Made by a program: the position numbers and the translations under genes. Below are positions 6,621-7,964 of a stretch of DNA of 7,964 bases, piece by piece; position 1 is the stretch's first letter, and each line of letters begins with the position of its first letter. This DNA comes from Burkholderiales bacterium (GTDB lineage Bacteria > Pseudomonadota > Gammaproteobacteria > Burkholderiales > Burkholderiaceae_A). The stretch is from NCBI GenBank assembly GCA_030828265.1, contig JAURCW010000056.1, forward strand, positions 1 to 7,964. The letters run 5' to 3'. Under the pieces are notes generated by a model, which searched no databases, was not told the DNA's origin, and saw only the letters and a program-made list of their open reading frames with translations.

Positions 6621-7865
6621 CGGTTTCGGATGCTCTGGCTCTGACGCTAACGAAGCCAGTTTGGTAAGACCGAGGGCAGCCGCCAATCCAATCCCTAGAA
6701 CAAGGCTCGACTGAAGCCCCAGACCTTGGGATGCCATCTCAAAGCCAAACCAGACCTGGGTGACGGCGATCAGGAGTACGCTTAAAAGGGCTAAGCCTTG
6801 GAGCCGCGTGCTAAGCAGGCCAAGAAAGGCGAGTGCGCCTGCAGCAAGGCTTAAAAGCGCAGCATAAAAGCCAAGGTCACTGAGCACGAGTTGATGGGCC
6901 TGGTATTCCATATCGATGTAAAAATAATTGGCTAATAGAATGGCAAGAGCAGTCGGTCTACAAAGCCAACGCCAAGGGCCAAGAGGCGGTAGGCGCCTTG
7001 GCTCGGTGGTGGCCTCTGAGACCGGCTTGGGCTCAGAAAAGGCCTGAGGTCGTGGAGTGCCTCCCATACCCGCCGCAGCGCGGGGCAGTTTCAGAAGTCT
7101 CTCTTTTGCTGCCTTGTCGCTTTGCAGATGTCGAAGTGTTTTCGCATAGTCAAGAAGAAACCGATGCTCGGCATCGGAGACCGAGAGCCTTTTTGAGAGC
7201 TCTTCAAGAAGCTCTGCAAAGCTATGACTAACCAGACACCAGCGATGATTCAGCGAGTCGGCAGCAACCGATTTTGGCCAATAAACTTCGTAAGCCTCAA
7301 GTGGAATATCAAAGGCACGGCCAATGAAATCTGTGGGTACTGAAATGCCCTTTCGACGATAAATCTCTGCTGCACCTACAGAGTCTCGAAAAAAAACACG
7401 CCAGTCCTCGGAGGTGGCTTGTACGAATAGAGGGTGGTGAAGTTGTGGGTCTGGGATGACCCAGAGGGGCTTTTGAAGGGGGAGTCGCGCGCTTAGTGCG
7501 ACCCCAAAGTCAATAAGCTTTATCTGCGGTTCACCCTCGTCGACTCGATTCACCAGAAGGTTACGACAGGCTAGATCAAGATGGAAGACGCCCTGTTCGC
7601 AGACTTTCGTGACCGTATCCACCAGGGGCGCAAGAAGTCTTGAAAGCCAGGCTTTGTAGACGGAGGGGGATTGAGAGAGACTTGCAATCGCTGACTCAAG
7701 GCTGGTTCCGTCATGGTCCATCGTGAGGCTTTTCTGAACATGGTCCATGGCAAGTACGCGTGGCACGGGCGCTCCCCGTTGGTGAAGATCAGCAAGTATC
7801 TGGGCCTCACGATTAAACAGGTAAGGCTCCTGAAAGACCTTGGTGTGGCTTAGCTTCTGCGCCAT
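6612..7865 (-). CDS. Membrane-anchored protein-kinase-like protein with a reduced N-lobe
   Basis: The start is read as the ATG at 7865 (417 residues); a TTG at 7874 adds three codons, and a stop six codons above the TTG rules out anything longer. Neither start has a Shine-Dalgarno. The first 250 or so residues look like a protein kinase catalytic core. A candidate ATP-anchoring Lys4 is followed by Glu20 in FNREAQILADL, then by GAPVPRVLAMD. The catalytic loop is HLDLACRN (Asp97, Asn102) and the metal site is Asp119-Phe-Gly. The Gly-rich loop and first two strands are absent. Ala-Cys-Arg after HLD resembles the tyrosine-kinase loop HRDLAARN more than HRDLKPEN. No APE motif is obvious. A Pro-rich linker (about 260-297) leads to a hydrophobic tail with about four membrane helices (301-318, 330-351, 355-374, 383-403). 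It overlaps an upstream phosphatase-like gene by 16 bases. Activity and targets are unknown. Confidence 0.75.
   Translation of the reverse strand: MAQKLSHTKVFQEPYLFNREAQILADLHQRGAPVPRVLAMDHVQKSLTMDHDGTSLESAIASLSQSPSVYKAWLSRLLAPLVDTVTKVCEQGVFHLDLACRNLLVNRVDEGEPQIKLIDFGVALSARLPLQKPLWVIPDPQLHHPLFVQATSEDWRVFFRDSVGAAEIYRRKGISVPTDFIGRAFDIPLEAYEVYWPKSVAADSLNHRWCLVSHSFAELLEELSKRLSVSDAEHRFLLDYAKTLRHLQSDKAAKERLLKLPRAAAGMGGTPRPQAFSEPKPVSEATTEPRRLPPLGPWRWLCRPTALAILLANYFYIDMEYQAHQLVLSDLGFYAALLSLAAGALAFLGLLSTRLQGLALLSVLLIAVTQVWFGFEMASQGLGLQSSLVLGIGLAAALGLTKLASLASEPEHPKPLT
6615..6652. repeat. 8-bp inverted repeat at the convergent gene junction
   Basis: CGTTAGCG (6615-6622) and CGCTAACG (6645-6652) are perfect inverted copies around a 22-base loop. 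The left arm contains the stop codon of the TolC-family gene; the right arm lies within the last codons of the kinase-like gene. Neither strand has a real T run next to the stem, so a classical intrinsic terminator is doubtful. It could still protect or end the converging transcripts. Confidence 0.35.
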
Positions 7866-7964
7866 ATCAGACAAAGTGAGATATCGTCGTCACTGCCGTT
7901 ACGAAGGGCGCGTTCGCAGAGGCTTTGGGTGAGGAAATTTAAATCCTCGGGGCTTGGGGCCTCA
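7850..7964 (-). CDS. C-terminal end of a probable PP2C-type Ser/Thr protein phosphatase (5' end outside window)
   Basis: An open frame enters from the right edge and ends with TAA at 7850-7852, so only 37 residues are visible. They hold a helix (PEDLNFLTQSLCERAL) followed by RNGSDDDISLCLI. This matches the closing block of PP2C phosphatases, where an Asp in a GS-D-D/N-(I/V)-(S/T) motif binds a catalytic metal and the last beta strand follows. Such enzymes remove phosphate from Ser/Thr and often sit beside a kinase. The gene overlaps the kinase-like gene downstream by 16 bases, which fits this role. With so little visible, another metal-binding fold cannot be excluded, but motif and neighbour agree. 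The frame is not among the longer open frames because it is cut by the window edge. Confidence 0.62.
   Translation of the reverse strand, partial: EAPSPEDLNFLTQSLCERALRNGSDDDISLCLIWRRS

Overview
The window looks like a piece of a proteobacterial chromosome, most likely from a betaproteobacterium (Burkholderiales-like). This rests on remembered family resemblance of DnaB and the UspA-type protein; I could run no search. Base composition is moderate (slightly above 50% GC by eye). Coding density is very high and no gene-free stretch exceeds about 120 bases. I see no tRNA, rRNA, CRISPR array, insertion sequence or attachment site.

Layout from left to right. (1) Bases 1-884, plus strand: the C-terminal two thirds of the replicative helicase gene dnaB, cut by the window edge. 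(2) Two minus-strand genes lie tail-to-tail with dnaB: a universal stress protein (910-1353) and a Ni-type glyoxalase I, gloA (1451-1870). (3) A short AT-rich intergenic stretch (1871-1984) holds overlapping, back-to-back promoter elements for gloA (minus) and for a plus-strand efflux operon. (4) The efflux operon has a 1086-residue RND inner-membrane pump (1985-5245) and a TolC-family outer-membrane channel (5259-6620). They are separated by 13 bases, and the second gene's ribosome binding site overlaps the stop codon of the first. No periplasmic adaptor gene is present. (5) On the minus strand, converging on and overlapping the end of the channel gene, is a two-gene unit: the last 37 codons of a probable PP2C-type protein phosphatase (7850-7964, cut by the window edge), then an overlapping gene for a membrane-anchored protein-kinase-like protein (6612-7865).

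How the genes may work together: the RND pump and channel would form two of the three parts of an export machine and must borrow an adaptor from elsewhere. GloA detoxifies methylglyoxal and the stress protein belongs to a general stress family, so the left half has a stress and detoxification flavour. The phosphatase and kinase overlap by 16 bases and are probably translated together as an opposing Ser/Thr phosphorylation switch. The kinase-like protein has a clear catalytic core (HLD...N and DFG), almost no N-lobe, and a four-helix membrane tail. It is the least ordinary object in the window. I did not find a convincing wholly new multi-gene system; the phosphatase/kinase pair, which continues past the right edge, is the best candidate for one.
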